A DNA stretch of 64,000 nt, from positions 1 through 64,000 of the forward strand of contig CAJWHT010000003.1 in NCBI GenBank assembly GCA_913041495.1, read 5' to 3'. The translations under genes were made by a program, and so were the position numbers. Below are positions 1 to 9,322 of the stretch, piece by piece. The stretch's first letter is position 1. Each line of letters begins with the position of its first letter. Source of the stretch: an uncultured Desulfobacteraceae bacterium (lineage in GTDB: Bacteria; Desulfobacterota; Desulfobacteria; Desulfobacterales; Desulfobacteraceae). The notes beneath the pieces are model-generated. The model saw nothing but the letters and a program-made list of their open reading frames with translations, made no database searches and was not told the origin of the DNA.

Positions 1-17
1 TTTTGCATTTGTTGGCT

Positions 18-419
18 TCATTTAGGGCTTTTTACTCTTCTTCTTAGGTTTTTCAAGGCTTTTTCACGGTTTTTAGGGGGTTTAGGGTTTAGGCAGTCGA
101 GAGAGAGAGAGAGGCAACCACCGGGAAAAGCAACCGGAACGGCGATCAGGGTGCCTTTCAGCCGGTCCAGTTTTTTTAAGGCAATGAGGCGGCGGATGAT
201 TTCAATCCCGATGATTTCATCCCCGTGAACGGTGCCGGAAACAAAGAGGACAGGTCCCGGTCTGCGCCCGTGGATCACATGAACGGGCATGGTCATTTTG
301 GTATGGGTATACAGGCGCGCCACCGGAATCTGGATGGTTACCCGGCTGCCGGGTGTTACAGGGGTATCGGCAATGGTTATGGTTGCCTGCTTCGCAATTT
401 TAACGGACGTGGCGGTCAC
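18..419 (-). pseudogene. Truncated succinylglutamate desuccinylase/aspartoacylase-family gene
   Basis: This is the N-terminal part of a zinc-dependent AspA/AstE-family hydrolase. I place the start at GTG 419, because GGAGGAAGG lies just upstream and the codon begins 4 nt after the rimK stop. The zinc-ligand motif VHGDE is present about 75 residues in, followed by a GTLIAVPV strand typical of the family. Family members then continue for more than 200 residues with a second zinc histidine. Here homology stops near base 140 and the frame runs through a (GA)n tract and TTTAGGG-like low-complexity DNA to a stop at 18. The gene is therefore disrupted, either biologically or by a misassembled contig end. 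As the third gene after rimB and rimK it probably belonged to the same peptide-modification operon. The family assignment is firm; the cause of the truncation is open. Confidence 0.6.
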
Positions 420-423
420 GGGG

Positions 424-1671
424 TTACCCTTCCTCCTGGGTGGAGATGATACCATAATCCTCTTCCCGGTTCATGACTTCTTCCGCCACCGGCAGGTCAG
501 GCAGGTCTTTGACCTTTGCCTTTCTTTTCTTCCTGATTTTGGCCGGTATCAGTTCCTTCATGAATTCCAGCTTGCCAAAGCACAGCAGCCTGTCTTCGGC
601 CTGAAGCTCCCTTAGGGGTTTGGGATTCGGAATCACTTTGGCGTCACGGTAGAGGGTCAATACGGAGATATCCTTGTCCCTCAGCCCGGAGTCCCGGATG
701 GTTTTTCCGATGTACTCCGATCCGTCCGGTATATATATTTCCGCGACACCGTATCCCCGGCTGACGGTAAGCCGCTGGCGCAGATCGATTTCGGGGAAGT
801 TTACCTGGGCGCTGATGTAATCAATGATGGCGCCTGCGATATCCAGTTGGGTACAGCCTTCAATGCCTTCAAGTCCCGGAGAAGAGTTTATTTCTACAAT
901 CTGCGGGCCGTCCTTGCTCTCAAGCAGATCGACGCCGGCAACCCGAAGCCCCATGATCTGGGCTGCCCGCACCGCTGTTTCCCGGTAGGTTTCATCCAGT
1001 TCCACAGGCTCGGCATACCCGCCCCTGTGGATATTGCTCCGGAATTCCTGGCCCCGGGCCACCCTGCGCATGGCGGCCACCACCTGGTCTCCCACCACAA
1101 AGGCACGGATATCACGGCCTTTGCTTTCGGAGACGAATTTCTGGATGAGGACACTTTGTTTCTGGCTTTGCAGCAATTCAACGATGGCCGCGGCTGAACT
1201 CACGGTTTCGGCCAGGAGCACGCCGATCCCCTGGGTGCCTTCAATGAGTTTGATAATCACAGGCGCCCCGCCCACCCGTTCGATGGCCGGAAGCACATCC
1301 TTTTTATCCCGGACGAATGTCGTCTTAGGAATGCCGATGTGATGCTTGCTGAGAATCTGGAGGCTGCGCAGTTTGTCCCGGGATCTGGAAATACTTGCGG
1401 AGGTATTGGCGCAGAATACATCCATCTGCTCGAACTGCCGCACCACCGCCGTACCGAAATAGGTGATGGACGCACCGATCCTGGGCAGGACGGCATCATA
1501 GGTGGAAAGTTGTTTTTGCCTGAAATAAAGATCCGGGTTTCCCTGTTCCAAATCCATGGCAAATTTCAATGTATTGAGCACGATGGCTTTGTGCCCCCGC
1601 TGTTCCGCGGCTTCTTTTAACCGCCTGGTGCTGTAGCATTTTAAATTCCGTGAAAGAATCGCAAGTTTCAT
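424..1671 (-). CDS. rimK: RimK-family ATP-grasp glutamate ligase with C-terminal RCK_C/TrkA-C-like domain
   Basis: RimK enzymes add glutamate residues to the C-terminus of ribosomal protein S6 or ligate alpha-L-glutamate to other acceptors, using ATP. The 415-residue product has the usual pre-ATP-grasp domain (residues 1-95), an ATP-grasp core with KLIEGTQGIGV near residue 141 and the metal-binding VEINSSPGLEGIE near 260. E. coli RimK ends at about 300 residues. This one continues for about 110 more, with a segment (GYGVAEIYIPDGSEYIGKTI...RLLCFGKLE) that looks like the ligand-binding RCK_C domain of TrkA-type proteins, then a basic tail. The start ATG has AGGA 7 nt upstream. It lies 45 nt after rimB and 4 nt before the truncated desuccinylase gene. 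The S6 substrate is inferred from the family only. Confidence 0.85.
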   Translation of the reverse strand: MKLAILSRNLKCYSTRRLKEAAEQRGHKAIVLNTLKFAMDLEQGNPDLYFRQKQLSTYDAVLPRIGASITYFGTAVVRQFEQMDVFCANTSASISRSRDKLRSLQILSKHHIGIPKTTFVRDKKDVLPAIERVGGAPVIIKLIEGTQGIGVLLAETVSSAAAIVELLQSQKQSVLIQKFVSESKGRDIRAFVVGDQVVAAMRRVARGQEFRSNIHRGGYAEPVELDETYRETAVRAAQIMGLRVAGVDLLESKDGPQIVEINSSPGLEGIEGCTQLDIAGAIIDYISAQVNFPEIDLRQRLTVSRGYGVAEIYIPDGSEYIGKTIRDSGLRDKDISVLTLYRDAKVIPNPKPLRELQAEDRLLCFGKLEFMKELIPAKIRKKRKAKVKDLPDLPVAEEVMNREEDYGIISTQEEG

Positions 1672-1716
1672 CAGTCTATCCTTGAATTTTAGGTGTTCTC
1701 AAGATCGGGTGACGAA

Positions 1717-2226
1717 TTATAGGTCTTGTGTGTGTGCCTTAGGTTTTTTCTTCGCCTGGTTTTTTTTTCGTGCTTTACCCCCGGGTTTGCCTCCGTAGAA
1801 GGACTTGCCGGCGTCAACAAAAAATTTTTCACGAAAAGCCTGCCGTCCCAAAAGCATTCGAAACCCCATTTCATCACGGTTGGACAGCGTCAGTTCAATG
1901 GGCCACGCCTGCCCTAAAAGCTGGATTTTAGTTTTGATAACCGGCCGCATTTCAGAGACGCCGTTTGAGCTTCGCACAGATCTGAAGTCAATCACCTTTG
2001 CTTCTGCGTTTACCTTATCCTCTGCATTATCCTGCATGGGATTGATCTGAAACTTCACCCATTTGTCTCCGTCCCGCTCAAATATTTTCTGTTTGATGGC
2101 ATGAAGCGATGATGAACGGGCACCTGTATCCACTTTTACTTTAATGGCTTTCACACCAAGATCCGGAAGTGAAATCCACTCCCGCCATCCGATCACGGGT
2201 AAGGTTTTTTTTATTCGGGTCGTCAT
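1717..2226 (-). CDS. RimB-like retropepsin-type putative ATP-dependent zinc protease
   Basis: The 169-residue protein matches the small family annotated as putative ATP-dependent zinc protease (PF05618, RimB), an aspartic-protease-like fold despite the name. The diagnostic N-terminal IGWREWISLPDLG and VDTGARSSSLHA segments are present; the DTGA box is the predicted catalytic loop. Residues 110-140 (NRDEMGFRMLLGRQAF) are the second conserved block, followed by a lysine-rich tail. It is the first gene of the minus-strand rimB-rimK-desuccinylase cluster. RimB has been linked to processing of glutamate tails added by RimK in other bacteria; a similar role here is inferred from context. The start is the only ATG preceding the conserved N-terminus. 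Confidence 0.8.
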   Translation of the reverse strand: MTTRIKKTLPVIGWREWISLPDLGVKAIKVKVDTGARSSSLHAIKQKIFERDGDKWVKFQINPMQDNAEDKVNAEAKVIDFRSVRSSNGVSEMRPVIKTKIQLLGQAWPIELTLSNRDEMGFRMLLGRQAFREKFFVDAGKSFYGGKPGGKARKKNQAKKKPKAHTQDL

Positions 2227-2414
2227 TTCGCTCCAGTTTCAGCTACGGGTGGCAGTTTCTCTTTGAACCTTTTAACACAACACTCAAAACTATCAGGAAT
2301 GCGTCAAAATGACAATTTAATTTGCGACCTTTAATTTGCGACCAGGACGATCAAATCCGGGGTGCCGTATCTTCCGGTGGGCAGCCGCGTAAAATTTTTA
2401 TAAGCTTTCTGATG
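2227..2414. repeat. Intergenic region with a 14-bp perfect tandem duplication
   Basis: This spacer separates the rimB start from the stop of the neighbouring hybrid kinase. It contains TTTAATTTGCGACC twice in direct tandem, at 2316-2329 and 2330-2343, about 100 bp upstream of rimB on its coding strand. The unit could be a paired regulator site for the rimBK operon or a chance slippage product. No confident promoter was identified. Confidence 0.5.
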
Positions 2415-4916
2415 TCATGCGGTACCGCGTGTGTTTGATGCTGTTTTTACCTGGTGCGTTGTCCCATCCAATACCTTTCGAACGGTTTGGGCCAGGTCCG
2501 ACATAACCATGGGCTTATAGGCGAACGCTTTGATACCGATTTGTGACGCCGTTCTGTCGGAAACCTTTTTGCTGTATCCCGTGCAGAGAATTACAGGGAT
2601 GTCCGGTCGTATCTGCATCAATTCAACCGCCAGCATATCTCCGGTCAGTTTCGGCATGGTCATATCGGTTATCACCAGATCAAAGGTATCGGGTTTGGCC
2701 CGGAAGAGCGCCAGGGCACCGGTGCTGTCTGTCCGGCAGCTTACCCTGTAGCCTAGTCGTTCAAGCATCTGGCTGCCCATTTTAGTGATGGCCGTCTCAT
2801 CGTCTACGAAAAGAATATGTTCCGTTCCTTTTGGCAGTTTCTCTTTTACATATGGCGCAATCGCTTGCTGCTTTTTGGTGGCAGGCAGGTAAATCCTGAA
2901 TGTAGACCCTTTTCCCAACTCGCTGTGAACCGTAATTTTACCGCCGTAGCCTTCAACGACACCCTGGGCCATGGCAAGTCCCATGCCGGTGCCTTCGCCG
3001 TGGCCTTTTGTGGTAAAGTAGGGCTCAAAAATTGAATCCAGGATATCAGGGGCAATTCCCACACCGGTGTCCGACACTTTTATTTCAACATAATCTCCAT
3101 TCGAAAGGTCTGGTGGAACATCCTTACTATCAAAAAATCGGTCCGTCACGCCTATCTCAAGAATCCCTCCACGGTCTTCTAAGGCGTGAGCCGCATTGGT
3201 GCAAAGATTCATTAATACCTGATGAACCTGGGTTGCGTTGCCCATAATCCAGGATTCGCTGTGGATGTCCTGCCGGATTTCTACTGTGGTGGGGATGGCC
3301 GACCGGATAAATTTAACCACTTCTTTTGCAACGATGGCCGGTTGAATGGGACGTGTTTTTTCATCGGACCGCCTGGCAAATGCAAGAATCTGCTTCACCA
3401 GGTCTTTTGCCCGTTTCCCGGCCGCATACACTTCTTGAAGGCTGTCTTCAAGAGACGAGCCCTTTTTTGTTTCTGTCAGTGCAAGCTCTGTGAAACCGAT
3501 GATTGAGGTGAGAATATTGTTGAAATCATGGGCAATACCGCCGGCAAGATTGCCGATGGATTCCATTTTTTGGGACTGGTGTAACTCTTTGACCAGCCTT
3601 TCTTTTTCCGCTAACGTCCTTTTTTGATCCGTAATATCAATACCGATACCGATATTGGTGCCGTCTTCGAGTCTGATATTGGACCATTCCGAATCAATGA
3701 CCCGGCCGGATCTTGCGTACACCTTAAATTCTTTCCATTCCGAAGTAGCTTTTTGCATATAGTCTTTGGCGGTTTGCCGGTATTCCGGATCCGGGTAAAT
3801 CTTTTCCATGAGATCGATGTCTGCGACCTCTTGGGTTGTCCAGCCTGTTTTGCTTTCAAATTCCCGGTTTAAAAAGAGTATGTTCGCATCCGGGTCATAG
3901 CGGGAAATCATCAGCGGAAGCCTGTCAATAATGGTTTTGAACAACTGCCGCTCTTTTTCCAGGGCTTGGGTTTTTTCTTCAACTTTTAGTTTCAGCATCT
4001 TATTCCAGGCAAAAACGGTCAGGATCATGATGACTGATGCGCCGAAAATTGAAAGAACAACGGCCCAGAAGGTTTTATTGTGAAATATGCTTTGCTGGCC
4101 GATATGAATCCACTTATTGAAGATTTGGGTGCGCTCTTCTTGGGATATCCGGGCCAGGCCCTTGGATAGAATACTGTGCAGAACAGGCCGGTCTTTTCTT
4201 GAGGCAAAGGCGAGTTTAAATGAAAGATCCGTTTCTCCTGCGATGCGCAGGTTGGTTACCCGTTGATCTTCTATTTTAATGGAAGCAACGGTCAAGGCCG
4301 TAATCCATGCATCCGCTTTTTTGGTCAAAAGATTGTGCATCGCAGTATCTGCGTCAATCGCAGGCAGCATTTTGATATGGCTGTAATTTTTTTTAAGGTA
4401 ATCGTCTACAACCCACCCTTTGGTGAAGGTTACCACCCTGCCGTCCATTTTTTCCAATGACAGGTCTCCCGTGAAATCGTTCCGCGTGAGAATCACTGTT
4501 TTTATGGTGAGATAAGGTTCGGTAAAGTGCATCCATTTTTCACGATCCTCATTTTTTGTGAAGGTACACAATACATCGACTTCCCTGTTTTTCGCCCGCC
4601 TGAGCACCTCATCCCAGGTGTCGATTTTCAGGATATCAAACTTAAAGTTAAGGCGTTTTTCGATCAGCCGCACATAATCAGCCGCCAGTCCCTTGAATTG
4701 TCCTTTTTCATCAAGATAGTCCACAGGGCGGGCATTGGGGTCATGGCCCAGCCTGATTTTTCCGTCATGACGGGAAAGCCATGCCCGTTCATTTTCTGAC
4801 AGTGGATCCACGGCACTGCTTGCCGGGCACACAGCCGGAACAAGGATCAACAGTACCACTATAAAGAACACGCCGGTGACGCCACGAGAACACCTGAAAA
4901 GCTTTAGTGCAGACAT
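2415..4916 (-). CDS. Solute-binding-protein hybrid histidine kinase (SBP_bac_3-PAS-HisKA-HATPase-REC)
   Basis: This is a membrane-bound hybrid sensor kinase of 833 residues. After an N-terminal hydrophobic signal segment, residues 35-270 form an extracytoplasmic family-3 solute-binding domain (segments IRLGHDPNARPVDYLDE and ADYVRLIEKRLNFKFD are typical). A transmembrane helix follows near 285-305, then a PAS domain, HisKA with phospho-acceptor in GGIAHDFNNIL, HATPase with DTGVGI and GTGMGLAM boxes, and a C-terminal receiver domain with ITDMTMP. I chose the start at 4916 rather than the upstream ATG at 4973 because GGGAG lies 6 nt before it and the signal-like segment then begins promptly. The ligand may be an amino acid or similar small solute. 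No separate response regulator sits next to it. Confidence 0.85.
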   Translation of the reverse strand: MSALKLFRCSRGVTGVFFIVVLLILVPAVCPASSAVDPLSENERAWLSRHDGKIRLGHDPNARPVDYLDEKGQFKGLAADYVRLIEKRLNFKFDILKIDTWDEVLRRAKNREVDVLCTFTKNEDREKWMHFTEPYLTIKTVILTRNDFTGDLSLEKMDGRVVTFTKGWVVDDYLKKNYSHIKMLPAIDADTAMHNLLTKKADAWITALTVASIKIEDQRVTNLRIAGETDLSFKLAFASRKDRPVLHSILSKGLARISQEERTQIFNKWIHIGQQSIFHNKTFWAVVLSIFGASVIMILTVFAWNKMLKLKVEEKTQALEKERQLFKTIIDRLPLMISRYDPDANILFLNREFESKTGWTTQEVADIDLMEKIYPDPEYRQTAKDYMQKATSEWKEFKVYARSGRVIDSEWSNIRLEDGTNIGIGIDITDQKRTLAEKERLVKELHQSQKMESIGNLAGGIAHDFNNILTSIIGFTELALTETKKGSSLEDSLQEVYAAGKRAKDLVKQILAFARRSDEKTRPIQPAIVAKEVVKFIRSAIPTTVEIRQDIHSESWIMGNATQVHQVLMNLCTNAAHALEDRGGILEIGVTDRFFDSKDVPPDLSNGDYVEIKVSDTGVGIAPDILDSIFEPYFTTKGHGEGTGMGLAMAQGVVEGYGGKITVHSELGKGSTFRIYLPATKKQQAIAPYVKEKLPKGTEHILFVDDETAITKMGSQMLERLGYRVSCRTDSTGALALFRAKPDTFDLVITDMTMPKLTGDMLAVELMQIRPDIPVILCTGYSKKVSDRTASQIGIKAFAYKPMVMSDLAQTVRKVLDGTTHQVKTASNTRGTA

Positions 4917-5163
4917 TAATAGCTCCCTACGATAGTTTACATCGACACTACACATATATATGTAAAAAATCAATCATCTCCAAAGCGATCAACACAATTA
5001 CCAATTGCTTTTAAATATCTTCCGGGATAATATTTCTGATCAGGCTATATTGCATCTAATTATCCAGATCCTAAACAATTTATCGCCGGTGAAATGATAC
5101 CGATTGGGGCGGTCCGGCTTCATCGTTTGGGTGGATTGATAAATTAAATTACAGGTCCTGCGC

Positions 5164-8100
5164 ATGGCACAACATCATCATTTAAAGTTTAAGACAAAAC
5201 TATATCTGGGGTATGCATCCATCCTGCTGCTCATGATCCTGCTTGCTGTCACCGTATATGTCGGTCTTACAAGGCTAGAAGGAGACAGAAAATGGGTAAA
5301 CCATTCATACAAGACCATTGAAGCCATTCAAAAATGCGGGGCGCTGTTGGTGGATATGGAAACCGGTGTCAGGGGATTTCTGGTGTCGGGCAACGAAGCC
5401 TTTCTTGAACCCTATGAAGAAGGGGACAGCGCATTTGCCAAAATCTGGGAATACGGTAAAGAGTTGACCCGTGACAACTATGTTCAGACACAGCGTTGGG
5501 AGAAACTCAAAGACAGAAAGGAAAAATGGCAGAAAACAGTTGCCGTTCCTGAGATTACGATGCGGCGGAAGGTCCGGGAGGGAGAGGCGGCGATGGAATC
5601 ATTCGAGGCGCTGTCATTCCGTAAGTCGGGAATTGAGCAGTTCAACAGGATTCGCGACCACCTGGCCGATCTGGATAAAAAGCTTGTGCGTGTGGGCCAC
5701 CATGACGCCGCGGACCTGGCGATGGACATACTGACGGACCTTGTCAACCAGGAAACCGGTGTGCTGGGGTTCCTTCTCACAGGGCTTGAAGAGACTCTCA
5801 AACCTTTTGAAAAAGGAAAATCGGATTTTAACAGGCATTATCAGGCGCTCAGAGACGCGGTGTCAGGCAATACCGAGATCAGGGCCGATGAAATCCTGCG
5901 GATCAGAACCCTGGTGGATGAGTGGCATGAGAAGACCGCATTTCCGGAAATAGAGGCCCGGCGAGAGGTCAATAAACATCCCGTGCGCCTCAAAGATGTC
6001 ACGGCACTGCTTGAGGCGGGCACCGGTAAACGGATTACGGACGAGGTGCGGCAGATCGTCGAAGAGATGGTCAGTGAAGAAAAGCAGTTGCTTCTAAAGA
6101 GAGCGGCTGAAACCCGGAGCACCTCAACCATGACATTGATGATAAATGTCGTGGGGTGTGTTCTGGCAACCGCCCTGGGGGTTCTCATCGCTGTTTTCGT
6201 GGTATCGTCCATCAACCGTCAACTGGGAACGGATCCGGGCAAACTTGCGAAAATAGCCGATGACATTGCCCTGGGCGATCTGTCCGCCGACCTGACATCT
6301 GAGAAAGGGGAGCCCACCGGTGTCTATAAGTCCGTCATCCAGATGGCAGGCAACTTAAAGGCGGTGGTTCAGCAGGCAGAAGCGGTTTCCCTGGGAAATT
6401 TCAGGGAAAAAATCGCGCTTCGGTCTGACAAGGACCAATTGGGAATCGCCTTAAACCGGATGACGCTGAAACTAAAAGACGCATACGAGACAAATGAAAA
6501 AGATAAATTTATAAGAACGGGGCAGGCAAAGCTCAATGAAGGGTTGAGAGGAGAACAAAGCCTTTTAGAGATCACGGATAATACCATCCGGTTCCTGTCG
6601 GAATACCTGGATGCCCAGGTGGGAGCGTTTTATCTTTTAACCGACGATACCATCCTTGAGCTTTCCGCAAGCTACGCCTACCAGAAGCGCAAAAATGTTT
6701 CGGCCAGTTTTGTTGTAGGGGAAGGCCTTGTGGGGCAGGCGGCCCGGGAGAAAAAGAATATTCTGGTCTCAGATATTCCAGAAGATTATATACATATTGT
6801 GTCAGGCCTGGGAAAAACAACTCCTGCCTCCATACTGGTGGCTCCGATATTATATGAAACCCGGCTGTTAGGCGTTATCGAGCTTGCCTCCGTCAAGGTG
6901 TTTGCAGGTATTGACCTGGAATTTTTTGCAACCGCTTCCCGGGGCATTGCCATAGCCATCCAGTCTGCCAGATCCAGAGATCAAATGTCCCGGCTGCTCC
7001 GGCAGACCCAGAATCAGGCCGAGGAGTTGGAGAGCCAGCAAGAAGAACTCAAAGAGGCCAACGATATACTTGAATCCCAGAAGAAAGAACTGCTCGAATC
7101 CCAGACCCGGCTGCAAGACCAGCAAGAAGAACTTCGCCAGACCAATGAAGAGCTTGAAGAGCAGACCCAGCTTTTAGAGGAACAAAAAGCCGCCATCCAG
7201 AATAAGAATGTTGAACTTGAAAGCACAAGGCAGGTCATAGAAGAGAAGGCAAGGGACCTTGAACTGACCAGTAAATACAAGTCCGAATTCCTGGCCAACA
7301 TGTCCCATGAGTTAAGAACGCCTTTGAACAGCATCCTGCTCCTATCCAAACTGCTGGCAGACAACAAGGAAAACACCCTGACCGAAAAGCAGCAGGAATA
7401 TTCACAGACCATACATATGTCCGGGTCGGAGCTTTTGGAACTGATCAATGAAATTTTGGACCTTTCCAAAGTCGAATCCGGTAAAATGGAACTCCACCTG
7501 GAGCAGGTGGCGTTAAGTGACATGGCCCAACGTTTTGAACGCTCGTTTAAACCCCAGGCCATGGACAAGGGACTGGCGTTCAACGTCCGTATCGCAAGTG
7601 ATCTGCCGCAGGCAATTCGGACCGACGGTCAGCGCCTGGAGCAGATTATAAAGAATATGATTTCCAATGCGCTTAAATTTACCGCCACGGGTGAAATTAA
7701 TTTGGGCATCGGGCGGCCGGATAGGGAAACGGACCTGTCTGCATACGACCTTGAACCGGAAAACACCATTGCGTTTTCGGTTTCCGATACCGGTGAAGGA
7801 ATTTCGCCTGAGAAACAGAAGTTGATATTCGAAGCCTTTCAACAGGCTGACGGGACCACCAGTCGAAAATACGGCGGATCAGGTCTGGGGCTATCCATTT
7901 CACGGGAGCTTTCAAAATTGTTGGGCGGCACCATAAGGCTTGACAGCGAGCCTGGAAAGGGCAGTACATTTACCGTCTATCTGCCTGAGGTGGCGGAAAA
8001 AGGATTTTCAAAACCTGTAGAACAACCGCCAAATCCGCCTGAAACATCTTTGGCAAAGGAACGCACTTTTGACGATGATGTCCGGCTTAAAGCAGAAGCA

Positions 8101-9321
8101 GACAGTCTCGTGGAATTTATCCCGGATGACCGCAAAACCATTGAGCCGGACGATAAGGCGATCCTGATTATTGAGGATGATCCTCGTTTTGCAAAAACAT
8201 TGTTGGACCTTGCAAGGGAGCGTGAATACAAGGTCCTGGTGGCGGGAAACGGTGAAACCGGACTTCATTTTGCCGACTATTATGCGCCCGATGCCGTTAT
8301 TCTCGATATCGAACTTCCGGGTATGGACGGCTGGTCTGTCATGGACAGGCTGAAAAAAAATCCGAAAACACGTCATATCCCGGTTCATTTCATCTCGGCC
8401 AATGATAAGAGCATTGAGGCAAGAAAGATGGGCGCCATCGGTTTTATCACCAAACCGGTGACGCTTTCCCTTCTGGATGACGCCTTTGAGAAAATTGAAC
8501 ATCTGATTTCAGGTGACATCAGACGGCTTTTGGTGGTGGAGGATGATGATGTTCAAAGAAAGGCCATGGTGGCGTTGATTGGAAACGGCGATGTCGTTAC
8601 AACGGAAGCAAAAAACGGTGAACAGGCCTTTGCCCTTTTAAGGCAGCAGGCCTTTGACTGCATGATTCTGGACCTGGGGCTGCCTGATGTCAGCGGTATT
8701 GAGTTTTTAACCCGTATAAAAGAAGAAGAAAAAATCACCGAAATTCCGATTATTGTCTATACCGGTAAAGAGCTGACCCATGAAGAAGAGGCCATCATCA
8801 ATGAGTATGCGGAAAAAATTATTATTAAAGGGGTGAAATCCGAAGAAAAATTGATGGATGAAACCACGCTTTTCCTGCACCGGATCGAGGCGAATCTTCC
8901 CGAGGAAAAACAGCGGATGATACGGGTCTTGCATGACAGGGAATCGGTGTTTTTAGATAAAAAAATCCTGGTTGTGGATGATGATATGCGAAATGTTTAT
9001 GCCATCACCAATGTGCTTGAAGATAAAGGGTTGACCGTTATTGTGGCCCACAACGGACAAAAGGGGGTGGATATGCTTGAAAAACATCCGGACACGGATC
9101 TGGTCCTGATGGATATTATGATGCCTGAAATGAACGGATATGAGGCCATCGGGATTATCAGGCAGGACAAACGGTTTAAAAAGCTTCCCATTGTCGCGTT
9201 GACGGCAAAGGCGATGCGGGGGGACAGGAAAAAGTGTATTCTAGCCGGCGCCAGTGATTACCTGGCCAAGCCGGTGAATACAGACAAACTGCTTTCGATG
9301 ATGCGGGTATGGTTGTATTGA
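5164..9321 (+). CDS. Giant hybrid histidine kinase (CHASE3 x2-HAMP-GAF-HisKA-HATPase-REC x3)
   Basis: The 1385-residue product starts with a transmembrane helix (residues 14-34). A periplasmic region follows with two CHASE3-like repeats, each marked by an ETGVRGFL or ETGVLGFL box, then a second helix near 322-345 and a HAMP domain. A GAF domain occupies about 462-610, followed by a long glutamate/glutamine-rich coiled coil (615-705), HisKA (histidine in NMSHELRTPLNS, about 714), HATPase (DTGEGIS, GGSGLGLSISREL), and three receiver domains starting near 999, 1119 and 1258. The phospho-acceptor aspartates are in LDIELPGMDG, LDLGLPDVSG and MDIMMPEMNG. It is followed immediately by cheR, cheB and a REC/GGDEF protein, which suggests one multi-output phosphorelay. 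The start has only a weak ribosome-binding site. Confidence 0.9.
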   Translation: MAQHHHLKFKTKLYLGYASILLLMILLAVTVYVGLTRLEGDRKWVNHSYKTIEAIQKCGALLVDMETGVRGFLVSGNEAFLEPYEEGDSAFAKIWEYGKELTRDNYVQTQRWEKLKDRKEKWQKTVAVPEITMRRKVREGEAAMESFEALSFRKSGIEQFNRIRDHLADLDKKLVRVGHHDAADLAMDILTDLVNQETGVLGFLLTGLEETLKPFEKGKSDFNRHYQALRDAVSGNTEIRADEILRIRTLVDEWHEKTAFPEIEARREVNKHPVRLKDVTALLEAGTGKRITDEVRQIVEEMVSEEKQLLLKRAAETRSTSTMTLMINVVGCVLATALGVLIAVFVVSSINRQLGTDPGKLAKIADDIALGDLSADLTSEKGEPTGVYKSVIQMAGNLKAVVQQAEAVSLGNFREKIALRSDKDQLGIALNRMTLKLKDAYETNEKDKFIRTGQAKLNEGLRGEQSLLEITDNTIRFLSEYLDAQVGAFYLLTDDTILELSASYAYQKRKNVSASFVVGEGLVGQAAREKKNILVSDIPEDYIHIVSGLGKTTPASILVAPILYETRLLGVIELASVKVFAGIDLEFFATASRGIAIAIQSARSRDQMSRLLRQTQNQAEELESQQEELKEANDILESQKKELLESQTRLQDQQEELRQTNEELEEQTQLLEEQKAAIQNKNVELESTRQVIEEKARDLELTSKYKSEFLANMSHELRTPLNSILLLSKLLADNKENTLTEKQQEYSQTIHMSGSELLELINEILDLSKVESGKMELHLEQVALSDMAQRFERSFKPQAMDKGLAFNVRIASDLPQAIRTDGQRLEQIIKNMISNALKFTATGEINLGIGRPDRETDLSAYDLEPENTIAFSVSDTGEGISPEKQKLIFEAFQQADGTTSRKYGGSGLGLSISRELSKLLGGTIRLDSEPGKGSTFTVYLPEVAEKGFSKPVEQPPNPPETSLAKERTFDDDVRLKAEADSLVEFIPDDRKTIEPDDKAILIIEDDPRFAKTLLDLAREREYKVLVAGNGETGLHFADYYAPDAVILDIELPGMDGWSVMDRLKKNPKTRHIPVHFISANDKSIEARKMGAIGFITKPVTLSLLDDAFEKIEHLISGDIRRLLVVEDDDVQRKAMVALIGNGDVVTTEAKNGEQAFALLRQQAFDCMILDLGLPDVSGIEFLTRIKEEEKITEIPIIVYTGKELTHEEEAIINEYAEKIIIKGVKSEEKLMDETTLFLHRIEANLPEEKQRMIRVLHDRESVFLDKKILVVDDDMRNVYAITNVLEDKGLTVIVAHNGQKGVDMLEKHPDTDLVLMDIMMPEMNGYEAIGIIRQDKRFKKLPIVALTAKAMRGDRKKCILAGASDYLAKPVNTDKLLSMMRVWLY

Positions 9322-9322
9322 T

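Noticed and set aside
81-93. Genuine telomere repeat
   Set aside because: Only two imperfect TTTAGGG units in what is otherwise bacterial sequence; more likely an assembly chimera or chance.
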